Assembly: GCF_035222485.1 (NCBI RefSeq)
Contig: NC_085920.1
Location: forward strand, 4,216,001-4,280,000
Direction: 5' to 3'
DNA length: 64,000 bases
Source: Podospora pseudoanserina
Taxonomy: Eukaryota; Ascomycota; Sordariomycetes; Sordariales; Podosporaceae
The notes below the pieces were generated by a model. It ran no database searches and had not been told where the DNA came from. It was given only the letters and a program-made list of their open reading frames with translations. The stretch's first letter is position 1. Each line of letters opens with the position of its first letter. This document shows, one piece after another, positions 1-10,232 of the stretch. The translations under genes were made by a program, and so were the position numbers.

Positions 1-578
1 GAAGCCGGAGAAAGACAACATTGAGGCAGGATCTGCAGGTTGACGGTATTCGAGAGTCCACATCATATATCAAATCTGTCATGGATGAAAGACTCGAGTT
101 GTTGAAAGGTCGCTCCAACAAGCTGGTGTTGAGGGGAAATCAGCCAAGGGGAGCCATCGCCATGTGGACATTGTTATGCCAAACAAGGCTTGACAGAAGA
201 CTAGGAGGGTTGGTAGCGACTAACACATGGCTTCCGTTCGTCAAGAATATCGAAAAGATTCTTGCTGGGAGAGGAAATGCTTCACAGGACGACAGGTCTG
301 ATTCGGATGCTTTTGTGGAGAGCATGACATCGGCATGGATCACGGCACCAAGCCGCTCTCTCTTGTCAACACCTATCTTTCCACGCCACGGGACCGACGA
401 TGCTATGGTTGATGTTCAGCTCGGACGTGAGGTTAGAGATGTGCTCTCCAAAGTAGGGTTTCGGGTTGAGTGGAAGGAGTACTTGGGTGCAGAGTTGGAA
501 GGTCACTGGATCAAGGTGCCAGAGGAGGTGGATGATATCACGGCCTTTCTCAAAAGATCTACCGGCAGTGATAAATAG
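1..578 (+). CDS. Alpha/beta hydrolase of the phospholipase/carboxylesterase (acyl-protein thioesterase-like) family, 3' part, nucleophile motif disrupted
   Basis: The reading frame is open from the window edge to a TAG at 576-578, so the 5' end lies outside. The protein resembles fungal serine esterases related to acyl-protein thioesterases, which hydrolyse ester or thioester bonds with a Ser-Asp-His triad. The Asp region (HGTDDAMVDV) and the His region (EGHWIK) are present. The nucleophile elbow, normally G-x-S-x-G before the stretch AIAMWTLLC, reads GNQPRG and has no serine. At DNA level (about 137-152) this looks like one inserted A and one missing G that compensate each other: the other frame still spells Ile-Ser-Gln-Gly. 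It could be a decayed gene, a pseudoenzyme or two sequencing errors. The family call is fairly sure; activity is doubtful. Confidence 0.6.
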   Translation, partial: SRRKTTLRQDLQVDGIRESTSYIKSVMDERLELLKGRSNKLVLRGNQPRGAIAMWTLLCQTRLDRRLGGLVATNTWLPFVKNIEKILAGRGNASQDDRSDSDAFVESMTSAWITAPSRSLLSTPIFPRHGTDDAMVDVQLGREVRDVLSKVGFRVEWKEYLGAELEGHWIKVPEEVDDITAFLKRSTGSDK

Positions 579-807
579 GTAACCGGTACTTTCCATAGGA
601 AGATGTAACAAGACTAGTCGCTCTTGCCAATGACAGGGAGTGGTCGGGTGTGTTGTGAGCGCCTTCCATGATTACTGCCTCGGACGGGACCAAAGATGCA
701 CCTTCCTTTTAAAAGTTTTTGCCATGCCCTATATCAGACTCATGTCAAAATTTCAAGCAACATTTTGTGCGGTGCAAACCATAGGACCACCCATCAACAA
801 TCCCAAT

Positions 808-2126
808 ATGGAGTGTACCAAGGACACCACCCAGGACACAGGTCCAGACCAGCTTCAACAATCCGTTGCCACCGGCTGGGCTACCTTTCTCGCTGCCCAG
901 CATTGGTCCCGGGAAGTAGATGCCCTCAGAAGGTCCCTCAACGAGCACATCAAGCAGACAAGCACGCAGCATGAGCTTTTGTCCGTTGCTGTTGTGCAGT
1001 CCAAACCAAGCTCTCCTGTTACTGAAGCCAGCCTTGAAAACCACCTCGAATCATTGCGGCAAGAAATGACGGAGAGCATGTCTCAGCTCTCGCAAAAAAT
1101 TACATCTCACGAGGAGAGAACTGAACATCTCCGGTCTCTCACATCTGATGATATCAAGGACGTTCAAGAGAAGTATTTATCAGCGCTCGGCATGGTCGAA
1201 TACCTGCAGGGGGAGCTACGAGGCATGAGATCAGACAAGGTCAACATTGAAAACAAGCTCACGGCGCTAGAGCGAGATACTGAAAACAAACTCACGGCAT
1301 TGGGACGCCAGATTGCTGCTCTACTACCGCCTCAAACACCCTTGCCCGACGAGGCCGTCAGTTTCCTCAACCAGCTCGTCTCTCGTCGTGCTGAAGTGAT
1401 GAGAATCCTCAGCCTCCCCTGCCATGAAGAGTGCACACAGTTGCAGCAAACCCATGGTGAGAAAACGCCTGAACAAATCTCCATCAGACCTTGGGCTTAC
1501 CTCCTATAGTCACTGGAGCCACTGCCAACCCCGAACATACTGCCATACCGACAAACCCGCCTAGGCTCGATAACACAAACACCACACCCACTTCAGCACC
1601 ATCCATCACAGACATTCAAATCCACGTGCCGGACAGAGGGCAGAGGCAGAACACAGTGAGCAAACACAGTCAGCCCCACATGGCGGTTATCACTCGAAAG
1701 CAGCCCAAACGGAAGGCCGCAGAGCCTCCCCAGAAACAACCTAGTGCAAAAAGGGCCATGCCACTGGGAACATCTTCAACCAAAACCAGCCTCGTTAACC
1801 CGCCAAAGACGGTCCCTGCTGATGCCCAAGACACCAAGGATCTCTACCACCGGTTCCGGAGCCGGTATGACACCAACCCGCCCCAGGATCAAGTAAGAGG
1901 CATCTGGAGATTCATCAACCAGATAAAGAATCCCGACGTCGCAAAGCATCTTCAGGAGTCTCTTGTCATGTTCCTGCCCGAGTACGTGAAGTTGGGTTCA
2001 AGAAGCCGACTGGCGACACAAGTCAACGGCGTCCAGAGAATTTTCATTACGATATCCGGGAAAGTGACCTGGAAGATGTTCACTGAGGCGTTTGACAAGT
2101 ATGCGGCTTTGCATTTGAAGGAGTGA
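808..2126 (+). CDS. Unknown coiled-coil protein with a basic nuclear-localisation-like stretch
   Basis: Proposed model: exon 1 808-1456, intron 1457-1509 (53 nt, GTGAGA donor, CTTAC branch-like site, TAG acceptor, phase 1), exon 2 1510-2126; 421 aa. In-frame ATGs at 724 and 742 would give longer forms. I do not recognise the family. The first half is rich in Glu, Gln, Lys and Leu with heptad-like spacing (roughly residues 60-190, including two near-identical ENKLTAL segments), which suggests a coiled coil. The middle is low-complexity Pro/Thr/Asn with a basic cluster (RKQPKRKAAE ... PSAKRA) resembling a bipartite nuclear signal. The C-terminal part of about 100 residues, from KDLYHRFRSRYD to the end, looks globular. 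It may be a nuclear or scaffold protein, but no function is claimed. It converges on the next gene. Confidence 0.6.
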
Positions 2127-2571
2127 ATGTGGCTACCAGGAGATTGATGACATTGATGATGATGAGAATGGTGCTGTGGATGGAATGATACGAAGTATGA
2201 GCGAAACGAAAATTTGCTGGAAATTTGCTTCACATAAGACGATGTAGCTTGGCAGATATGGGTGAAGGATGGATGGGGGTTGTAGGTATGGGGGTTTCTG
2301 TGGTCCATGTACATTATCGACGAATTTGCTATTTAGGCCACTTGCAGGAGCTTTCTCATCCACAGTGGCTGTATCATAACATCCTTGACAAGCAGCCCAC
2401 TTATAAGTATGGGAAATATTATTCAAATGTTTTTAAATAATACCTCATGCGATGTGTATGTACCGTTTTCCAGTTGGTGATTCAAATATCCTATGCAAAC
2501 CTAACCCCTCTCTTCCGCACTCGAACCCCTGTTACTATCTTCAACTTCTGTAACCAACTCCCTCCCTCCCT
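2127..2571. other. Convergent 3' spacer
   Basis: This is the stretch between two converging genes. It holds a partly self-complementary AT-rich run near 2415-2440 that could contribute to 3' ends on either strand. No gene is supported here. Confidence 0.4.
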
Positions 2572-5500
2572 TCAGTCCGCAGACCTCAAGCCATTCACCC
2601 CCACAAAGTTGGTGTACTCACACCTGCAACCCCCAGTACCACCATCCATCCCCCCAAAACTCGGGTTGAAGAACCCGCCCGGGTTGACCAAATCCCCCGT
2701 GTTGTTCATCCGATTGAGGAACAGTTTCGCCTCACTGGTGACAACCCTCCGCCTCTCATCCACCTCCCGCATAAAAACAAATTTAATCCCCGGGATACCC
2801 CCGTGCGTATCAAGCGTGACTGTAATCGGGTAAGGGAACGTGCCGGGCTGTGTCCCGTTTACATTCGCCTCCCGACCGCCAAACCCGCCGATTAGCTTGG
2901 TGGTGTTGGACTTGCGAGTCCAGATCTCGACTTTATACCGGACCGAGAGCCAGGTAACGACAAATTTCGCTTCTGAGATGGGGGAGCCGCCGTTGCGGTC
3001 GATGGAGGGGGGGAGCCGCTCGTTGAGGGAGGAGAGGTAGATTGTTTTGTTGTAGTACGAATAGAAAGAGTATCGTTCTGTTGGTAGGCCGCGGTCGTAG
3101 AGGCGGAGGGGTTGCTGAGTGGGAAAGTGGAGGTGGTTGGCGGGCGCGGCGGTGCCGTCTTTGTTTAGGATGGGTGGGGGGACGAGTTCGGAGATGTTGA
3201 GGGCGGGGGAGAGGTTGCCTGAGGCTTGGCGGGGTTGGTTTTGATGGTCGTCAAATCCCCCCCTGCGGGTGAGGAGGTTGGGACCGACGGTGGAGTTCAC
3301 GGAGCGGAGGATGGAGATGTAGAAGGGGGTGGGCTCGCCGGCTTTGTCGTCAGAGACAACACCGTCGGTGGTGTTGCCTAGGAAGAACATGTCTTGGAAG
3401 GTGGGGGGGTCGGGGACGGGTTTGAGGATGAGGTTGGCGGGGGTTTGGCGGGGTGTGACGAAGAGTCGGCGGAGGATGGTTGAGAAGCTGATGCCGTTGC
3501 TGCGGATGGAGACGGAGCGAGTGGTGGTGCGGTTCCGGCCGACTGTGCGGTTGAGTTCATCTAGGGGTCTTCCGGTTCCGAGGTCTATGGGGGTAGGCCG
3601 GGGGGGTTCTTGACCGGTGACGTTCCATGTCTGTCTGGTGTTGTTGTCGAACTGGATTTGAAGGATGAAGCTTGGCTGGTCCGCGTTGAAAGGGGCCACG
3701 GAATCGGCCTCTTCTTTTGGGAGCGAGCAACTCCAAAGTGTTGCCGGTTGGATGCAGACTGTGCTTGAGTCTGACTGAGTTCCTATCACTGTCGAAATGC
3801 CAGTGGGCATTGGTGGGAAGTCGGTGAGGTTGAGAAACCGTGATGGGATGCTTGCTTCGGCCACTGTGCGCCGTGATAGAACCACTCCAAGGACAACCCC
3901 CAAAATGATCATGGAGATGAGGGCAGCAAGGATGCCAAAGCACACTCGTCTCCGCTTCCGTCCCTCGGGCCCTGGCTTCCCAAGAGCACCGCAGCATGGG
4001 AAACACCCACGCCCTACTTTCCTCGCCACAAAGTCTTCTTTTTCGTGCCTCCTTCGCTTTCGTTCTGCCGCCAAGTTGGGCAAATAGTTTGCTGGGAGAA
4101 AAGACCCTATCGGCCGGTCTGGCAGCCGCATCTGTGTCGGAGGTGGTGTCAGAGGAACATTTTGGAGACCGATGGCGCCTTGGGATGTCATTGTCTGCGA
4201 TAAACCAACAGGGACGGGACCTGGTGATGGGGGGAACATGGTGGTCGCAGCGTGGCCTGGAGGAAGCACCGCCTGGTAACGAACATTCTCCTGTCTATGT
4301 GGAGGTGAATAGGGAGGCGGGAGCTCGGGTGTTCGAGATTCCTCGACCAGGATGCGTGACTTTTCTGTTTGGGTCTCAGGTTGAGACACTACTGTTGATG
4401 CTGGTACCGGTGCCGGCGCTGGAGCTGGAGCTGGGGCTGCTCTCGGGGCTGTAATAGGTGCTGGTGCTGGTGCTGATCCTGGCAGGTTTGGAGTTGATTG
4501 CGTGGGCTCAACTGGTGAAAAGTCCTGAACAATGATGCGTGGCGGACGTTGCTGTGGAATTGTCTCAATCTTCGAACTGCTAGACTGGCCAAAATTGGAC
4601 CTCGTGAGAACAGGCGAGAGCCCCGTCTTTTGGTTTGTCGTTTCCCACCATTCAGTATTCACCTTTGGCTCAGCAGCTTCTCCTACAGTCGGGAGTCTTG
4701 GTGTTGCTGGGGTTGGTACAAAAGGGGAAGTGACTTGATCCCACCATCCCTGAGATCGCGTACTCCCACCAGTATTTGACCTCTGCCTGTTAGTGTGGCT
4801 GTATGACTTTTTGGTGACTACTGGACTGCCATCTTCCTCAAAAAGCGTCACGGGTGTGTCCATATCGCTGTCATCGTCACTGACATAAAATGCAGTTGTT
4901 GCCGTGTCTCGTCTGTTGTTACCCTCTTTGCTCATCCCAAAGCCATCCACACGATCGCGGTCAGATATAGGAGATAATTCCTGACCTCTGTAGCCAGAAG
5001 GGATGGATGGAACGGCTGGGACATAGGCCGTTTGTGGAAGGATCATGCCATCGAGACCCCGAGGTGAGAAATCGTCCTCGGTATCCGGTGACCATGCAGA
5101 TACCGGCTGCTTTGATGGCGGTGATGTTGGTGGTTGGCGAAAATAGGGGGGCAAGTCCACTGGTGTCGCGACCACAGCTGTATGGGGGCTGATGACTACA
5201 TCCGAGTCTGTAGGCATCTCGAAGCCGATCATAATAGGCCCGGCACTAGGTGAGAGATCAACCTGCGGCGAAGACTCAGCAACTAGCCTATCGACTCTTT
5301 TGCCTTTTGTCGGCTTCCGTTTCAGCCAGCCGAAAGTGCTGCTAGATTCACCGTTCTGTTGCCCTTCCAAAGCTAACAAGGCGGCGGCATCAACAAATTT
5401 CCCTGTTCGACTCTCGCGATTTGCCGAATTCAGTTTCATTTGGTTGGCGATATGCTGCTGCTTTTGTTGACGGAACTTGGACATGTCGGTGACCAGTTTG

Positions 5501-5784
5501 ATGCCCGCCCTTGCGTTTTGTGCCTTTTGTCTATGTCGAGATTTTAACCTCTTCACCTTCTGTACGGACAGGCGTGGTGCTAAAGAGGCGGTTGTTGTCT
5601 GGCTTGGCTGTCCAGATGGAAATGGGTCTGTGTTGATGTGCACCAAGGGGCCGTCCATGGGGGCAGCTGTCATGGGAGTCAACACTTCATCATCCTCCCA
5701 TTCTTCCCAGTCCTCCTTGGTCCTGCCAGTGAGGTGGCTGCTGGGACGATAGGGAGGGGTCCGTAAGTCGTTCGTGTTGTCCAT
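2572..5784 (-). CDS. Large single-pass membrane glycoprotein, unknown function (type II-like topology)
   Basis: A single open frame of 1070 aa. The start chosen is the ATG at 5784 (MDNTNDLRTPP), which begins a conserved-looking acidic motif (EDWEEWEDDE); upstream codons look like 5' leader. The first 600 or so residues are charged and low-complexity, with many Ser/Pro stretches and an Ala-Pro repeat, and read as cytosolic. A basic stretch (RKRRRV) precedes one hydrophobic helix at about residues 614-637, implying N-inside topology. About 430 residues follow with roughly a dozen N-glycosylation sequons, two cysteines just after the membrane and a CRC motif near the C-terminus. Similar sordariomycete proteins are sometimes labelled glycoprotease family in databases, from memory; I see no glycoprotease motif. 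It could be a wall sensor or surface receptor, but that is only a guess from topology. Confidence 0.75.
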   Translation of the reverse strand: MDNTNDLRTPPYRPSSHLTGRTKEDWEEWEDDEVLTPMTAAPMDGPLVHINTDPFPSGQPSQTTTASLAPRLSVQKVKRLKSRHRQKAQNARAGIKLVTDMSKFRQQKQQHIANQMKLNSANRESRTGKFVDAAALLALEGQQNGESSSTFGWLKRKPTKGKRVDRLVAESSPQVDLSPSAGPIMIGFEMPTDSDVVISPHTAVVATPVDLPPYFRQPPTSPPSKQPVSAWSPDTEDDFSPRGLDGMILPQTAYVPAVPSIPSGYRGQELSPISDRDRVDGFGMSKEGNNRRDTATTAFYVSDDDSDMDTPVTLFEEDGSPVVTKKSYSHTNRQRSNTGGSTRSQGWWDQVTSPFVPTPATPRLPTVGEAAEPKVNTEWWETTNQKTGLSPVLTRSNFGQSSSSKIETIPQQRPPRIIVQDFSPVEPTQSTPNLPGSAPAPAPITAPRAAPAPAPAPAPVPASTVVSQPETQTEKSRILVEESRTPELPPPYSPPHRQENVRYQAVLPPGHAATTMFPPSPGPVPVGLSQTMTSQGAIGLQNVPLTPPPTQMRLPDRPIGSFLPANYLPNLAAERKRRRHEKEDFVARKVGRGCFPCCGALGKPGPEGRKRRRVCFGILAALISMIILGVVLGVVLSRRTVAEASIPSRFLNLTDFPPMPTGISTVIGTQSDSSTVCIQPATLWSCSLPKEEADSVAPFNADQPSFILQIQFDNNTRQTWNVTGQEPPRPTPIDLGTGRPLDELNRTVGRNRTTTRSVSIRSNGISFSTILRRLFVTPRQTPANLILKPVPDPPTFQDMFFLGNTTDGVVSDDKAGEPTPFYISILRSVNSTVGPNLLTRRGGFDDHQNQPRQASGNLSPALNISELVPPPILNKDGTAAPANHLHFPTQQPLRLYDRGLPTERYSFYSYYNKTIYLSSLNERLPPSIDRNGGSPISEAKFVVTWLSVRYKVEIWTRKSNTTKLIGGFGGREANVNGTQPGTFPYPITVTLDTHGGIPGIKFVFMREVDERRRVVTSEAKLFLNRMNNTGDLVNPGGFFNPSFGGMDGGTGGCRCEYTNFVGVNGLRSAD

Positions 5785-8700
5785 GTTGGGTGTATTGATT
5801 AAATTGTGCTTGATTATGTAGCGATGGTTGGTGTGTGATGGGCTCTTGTCAGAAATATTATTAGGAAGGGGAAATTTGTTGCAAGTCGAAATGGAACCAG
5901 GCCATTTGGCAACAAGACCTTTGTAGAAGACTTCGATATGGCCACAGGTGAGTGGCAATGTGATTGAATTGTGTCCCGGTGATTAGAATCCTTCCAGTCA
6001 ATAGACAAAAGAAAAGAAAGGAGCACCTTGAGGAAGAACAGGCATTTCTCGGTGCAGGTGGCTGTTTCAAAGAAAGCCAACAATGCAAGTCCACCAGGAA
6101 CAATGGAGCCAGAACAATAGGAACAATAGGAACAATAGAGAGAGAAAACCACGAGAAGAACGACAGAAAGAAAAGAGAGGCAGGTGAATAATTTGCAAGG
6201 AGAAACCAAACACAGTCACCACCAGCCATTTCACCACCACCTAACCGGGAATCCGACTCATGGATCCATTCGCGGATGTCTGAGTGGCTCGCCTCTGGCC
6301 GGACTGCATCTGCCCATGTTTGCAAGAAAGGGCTCGTCGTTAAGCAGAGCGCTCTCTGTGGACAGGAGGAAATGCCCCATTTGATGGGGCATGAGAACTG
6401 TGTGGAATAAGCGCTGCGAGGTTGCTTCGCGCCGAGGGATTGGCCACGGCGAAGCGCCCATGTATACCCATGGTCTTGAACTTGATGTTGATTGGTTCCT
6501 AGTCGCGGCTGCATTCAGACCCGTCCATCCAATTGTGCTCATCCTGTCGCTTCGCAGCGCAACACGGAGATTGAAAGCTCCACACAGCTAGTGAAGAGTC
6601 CAGAACAACAAATCTGTCGCGTTATGGCATTTGATGAAACCGAAGCAAGATGGTGACTGGTTTCCAGTGGATTTGTTTCCGCCTGTTCGTGAACTGTGGA
6701 AGGTGGGTGGGATGGGGGTGTGGCCCGTGCGTCCCGCTCAAAACCCACAACAACACAGGCGAAGTTCGAGATCCTTGAACAAATCACCATTCAAACATCA
6801 CGGTGTGATGGTTTCTCGAGCTGTCTACTGACTGATCGTTAGGTAGACACGGCCCATATTTCTAGTAACACCAGTCTGTACTCTCACCTAAACCCACAGG
6901 CAGCTTCTCTGCTGAGATTCCAGGCAAGCGCTGCCAAGTCCGCCAAGCGTCCAGCTCTTGCCAAGCTTTATTGCCAAGCCGTCAAGGGCTGCAAGAAAGA
7001 CGTCACTAAGGTCCCTTGCAACTTAAATCTGTGTTGGCTGCAACATATCTTGATCGATTAACCTCAACGACACATAAATGAACATAGATCAATGACATGA
7101 TATTTGATAGCCACATCCTTGTTTCCAGCGAAGTTCCACTACCTCTACTATCTCGTTTCTCCAGGTATCTAGCAACAAACACACTCCTCGCCGCAGCAGC
7201 AGCAATCGCACTCTTCAACAAATCCACCATGCATGCCCACTTCAGGTTGAGGTTCCGCACTTTGTTGACAAAATGAGTCAGGCATGTGAGATATATCCAA
7301 TATCATCTCAGAGACTCACAGGTTGCCTTGTTACCAGACCGTCGAGTGGAATAGCCTCCATGGGCTGCTTTGTTGAGGGGCATCATCGGAGGGCATTATC
7401 TTGGTTTCGAAAGAGACTGGCTTCAAGAGCTGAGGAAGATGCAGGTAGGATGTGATCTGAAGATGACGGCGTGCACACTAGGCCCCATTGATCACATTTC
7501 AGCATCCTACCTATTAGGAGACTGTAATGGGCCAGAAGCCAACAAACCGATGAAAACCAGACTCCCGTGCTTTCCGTATTTCGTCATCCTTTAGCTGTAC
7601 GTTTCTCAACAGCTAAAATGATGCTGTTTCCGGCCATCGAAATAACCGGGTATGTTAAAACGCCAACAGCAGCCTGTGCGTGAGCGAATTGTCATAGGAT
7701 GAACAACCACAACATTGGAGCTGGTTGTGCGTTTTATGCATGGCTTACTGATATAAGTCACAAGGACTGACATCTCCAATCAGGTTGAGGGCTTCATCGC
7801 CAGTGGCACTTGAATCAACTATGGTGTCAGACGAATATATGGATGTTGTATCCACCGGCACTTGAATTCACCATCGATCACGCCCTTACAAACCGCTGGG
7901 CCCGGTCTGGCAACCATCCACACCAAGTAGACTGTCAGAACGGCGTAAAAACGGGAAACGGCGCCCAACCCCCTCAATGATCATGCCCCGACAAAGAAGG
8001 CTAGCACGGGAAACTGAAAACCCATGCCAACACATGTTAACGATGAGGATTGTACCTTGTGAAGAGGCTAGAGAGCCGAGAGAGAGGTCAAAGCCTCCAA
8101 GACGGTAATCAGTCACTCGAGTGGCTCGATAGAATCGTCTTCTATCACAGTGATGACTGTACTAAGGTGTCAATATGTCCAGAAAGGCAATCTGGAAGAT
8201 GTAGTATGATATCTCGATGCCAAGTGAAACAGTGTTTCAAGGTAGAAACGATGTTTTTTTGCATTTGACAATCCCGCCAGCATTGTCATGCCTTCTTGGA
8301 ATCCCCCCAAACTCGGAACAGACAGTTTCTAGAAACGCCGGCAATTGTTCTATCACGGGGGCCAAAACCCAGGAAAATGTTTGCTTGGCAAGATCATGTC
8401 GCTCACGTTTCATTGTTCCGCGTCCTGGTATTTGGCACTCTGCAATATTTCCGAAAGTTTGGATGTCAGATGCTGGTCGGTGGCTCAGCACAACTCAAAG
8501 TCTCGTGCCAAGAAAATGTTCATCTTCACAAACATGAAGACCATCAAGGAGTCCAGTAAAAGAGCCAACTTAGTGTTCAGATGTGAGCTTTTCCGGCCCA
8601 CCTAGGTATCTTACCGGCAAGCACTATCACGGCCGTTTTGCCTTTTAAAATATGATGCTGCAGAACGCCACCGAGGAACCATTTTCAATTGGGGCGCTGA

Positions 8701-10067
8701 GAGTTGATAGTGGGTAAGATTACGCAGCCTTGGCACCTTTTCAACAACGACTTGAAGGAAAAGGGCATGCGATGGAGTGACGGCCAATAGGTATGGAAAT
8801 CCGAACCCTCATCTGTCACCTCTCTCCCTATCCCAGCTTTCATGTGTCCGGATCCGGTCTACTGCTGTTCTGCTGCTGATCCGAACCGGCGTCTGAATTC
8901 GTCGGATACACGCGTAAACATGGCCCCGAATCGCGTCACCCGCAACCTGGAACTTGCCAGGGGATTGTCGTGACTTGAGGACTTCTGGAGAAATGGAGAA
9001 ATTGGTGATGGCGTTTGTGAACGTTGGGGTCTTGGTTCCTAACCCCCCCTGAAATTGAACGGTTCTGAGAGATAAGGTGGACGCTACCCGACGTTTAGCG
9101 TGTTGCAGACAGGTTGATCTCTGGCAATGATTTGCCCCATGTTTCCATCTGCGACCTTGAAAATCCTGAGAATCCCGTCCTACGCTGCAAACCGGGAGAC
9201 AGTGACGGGATGGAAACAAATATGGAGTTGAAGACAACAAGCCAGCTGTTTCTCGTATATGTGCTCACAGTCAGAATCAGAGGCTCATCAGGACTGGCAA
9301 GCATCGGGGTTTTACCTCAGCCCAGGGAGTTGAAGAAACAGGGGCCCTCCACGGCCCCAGGCCAAGGAGCGAGGACCCTGCCGAACAAACAAGGGGGGAG
9401 GAAAAAGCTGGCTGACCGCTGCCGAAAAAGTCTTGGCTTCACAATGTCCACTCTGGCCAAATCCTCAACAACAATTGTTTGATAATTTCGAACAAACTCG
9501 ACATCCACCGCCCCTCAGGCATACCTATGAATCCCAATCCCACTCCTTCATCTGCACCGACGACCAAACCCCGCAGTGTCGCCCCGCGTGGATCGAGGCG
9601 CGCACAGAGCGTCCAGAGGGAGTGACGAGAGAGACGACAGTCTTACAGCACCACCACATCACTGGATCTGCCGTTTCGGTAGGCGGTACAGCAGACGCCT
9701 CGTCGTCTATTCGGCTGCAACTGCGAGTTTCACCAGCTGCAATCGCAATCAAGACTGGAATAAATCCCCCCCACAAATCGAAAGCTTGGTGAGGTGGCTC
9801 CCGTCCCTCCCATTCAACCACCCAATCGCCAGCGCCTTATCCCCGTACGACGTTGAAGAAAAACCCACAAACTGGCGTCCTCCCAGAACGGCGGAGCGTC
9901 GTCGTCGTCGTTCAGCGACCGACCGGTACGGTCCCATCACCGAAGACGCTCATCGACCGCCGGACCCAGTCCAGGTAGTCTGCGATTGGACAACCGACGC
10001 TCTCCTTCGGCCTATTTGACCGTCCAGCCTCAGCATCAGCCTCAGGGACCTCTCTCGCCGATTCCAG
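5785..10067. other. Gene-poor region of about 4.3 kb
   Basis: No open frame here shows a recognisable domain or convincing coding character. Visible items are a GAACAATAG triplet repeat at 6112-6138, a short stretch near 6925-7015 rich in GCCAAG repeats, and two similar copies of GGCACTTGAATNCA near 7805 and 7856. The left part is the promoter and leader of the membrane glycoprotein gene; the right part leads into the mannosyltransferase gene. Confidence 0.4.
6112..6138. repeat. Three tandem copies of a 9-mer (GAACAATAG)
   Basis: Perfect short tandem array upstream of the membrane glycoprotein gene; a partly matching unit lies just before it. Confidence 0.8.
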
Positions 10068-10215
10068 GTACGTGGCTACTATCCACCTGGTCCTCGTGAT
10101 CCCCCTTCGGCCGCCAGCAGCCACGGGTGACAAGCACTCTTTGTGTTTGTGCAAACCCTTGTGTGGAATGTATATCACACAGCAACAAGCTAATCCCTCC
10201 TCCTTCGATTTCTAG
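10068..10215 (+). other. Probable intron in the 5' leader of the MNN10-type gene
   Basis: A strong donor (CCAG followed by GTACGT) at 10068, a CTAAT branch-like site near 10189 and a pyrimidine-rich TTTCTAG acceptor ending at 10215 fit a 148 nt leader intron that ends 17 nt before the start codon. No transcript is available to confirm it. Confidence 0.45.
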
Positions 10216-10232
10216 GCACACCCAGTTTCCCG

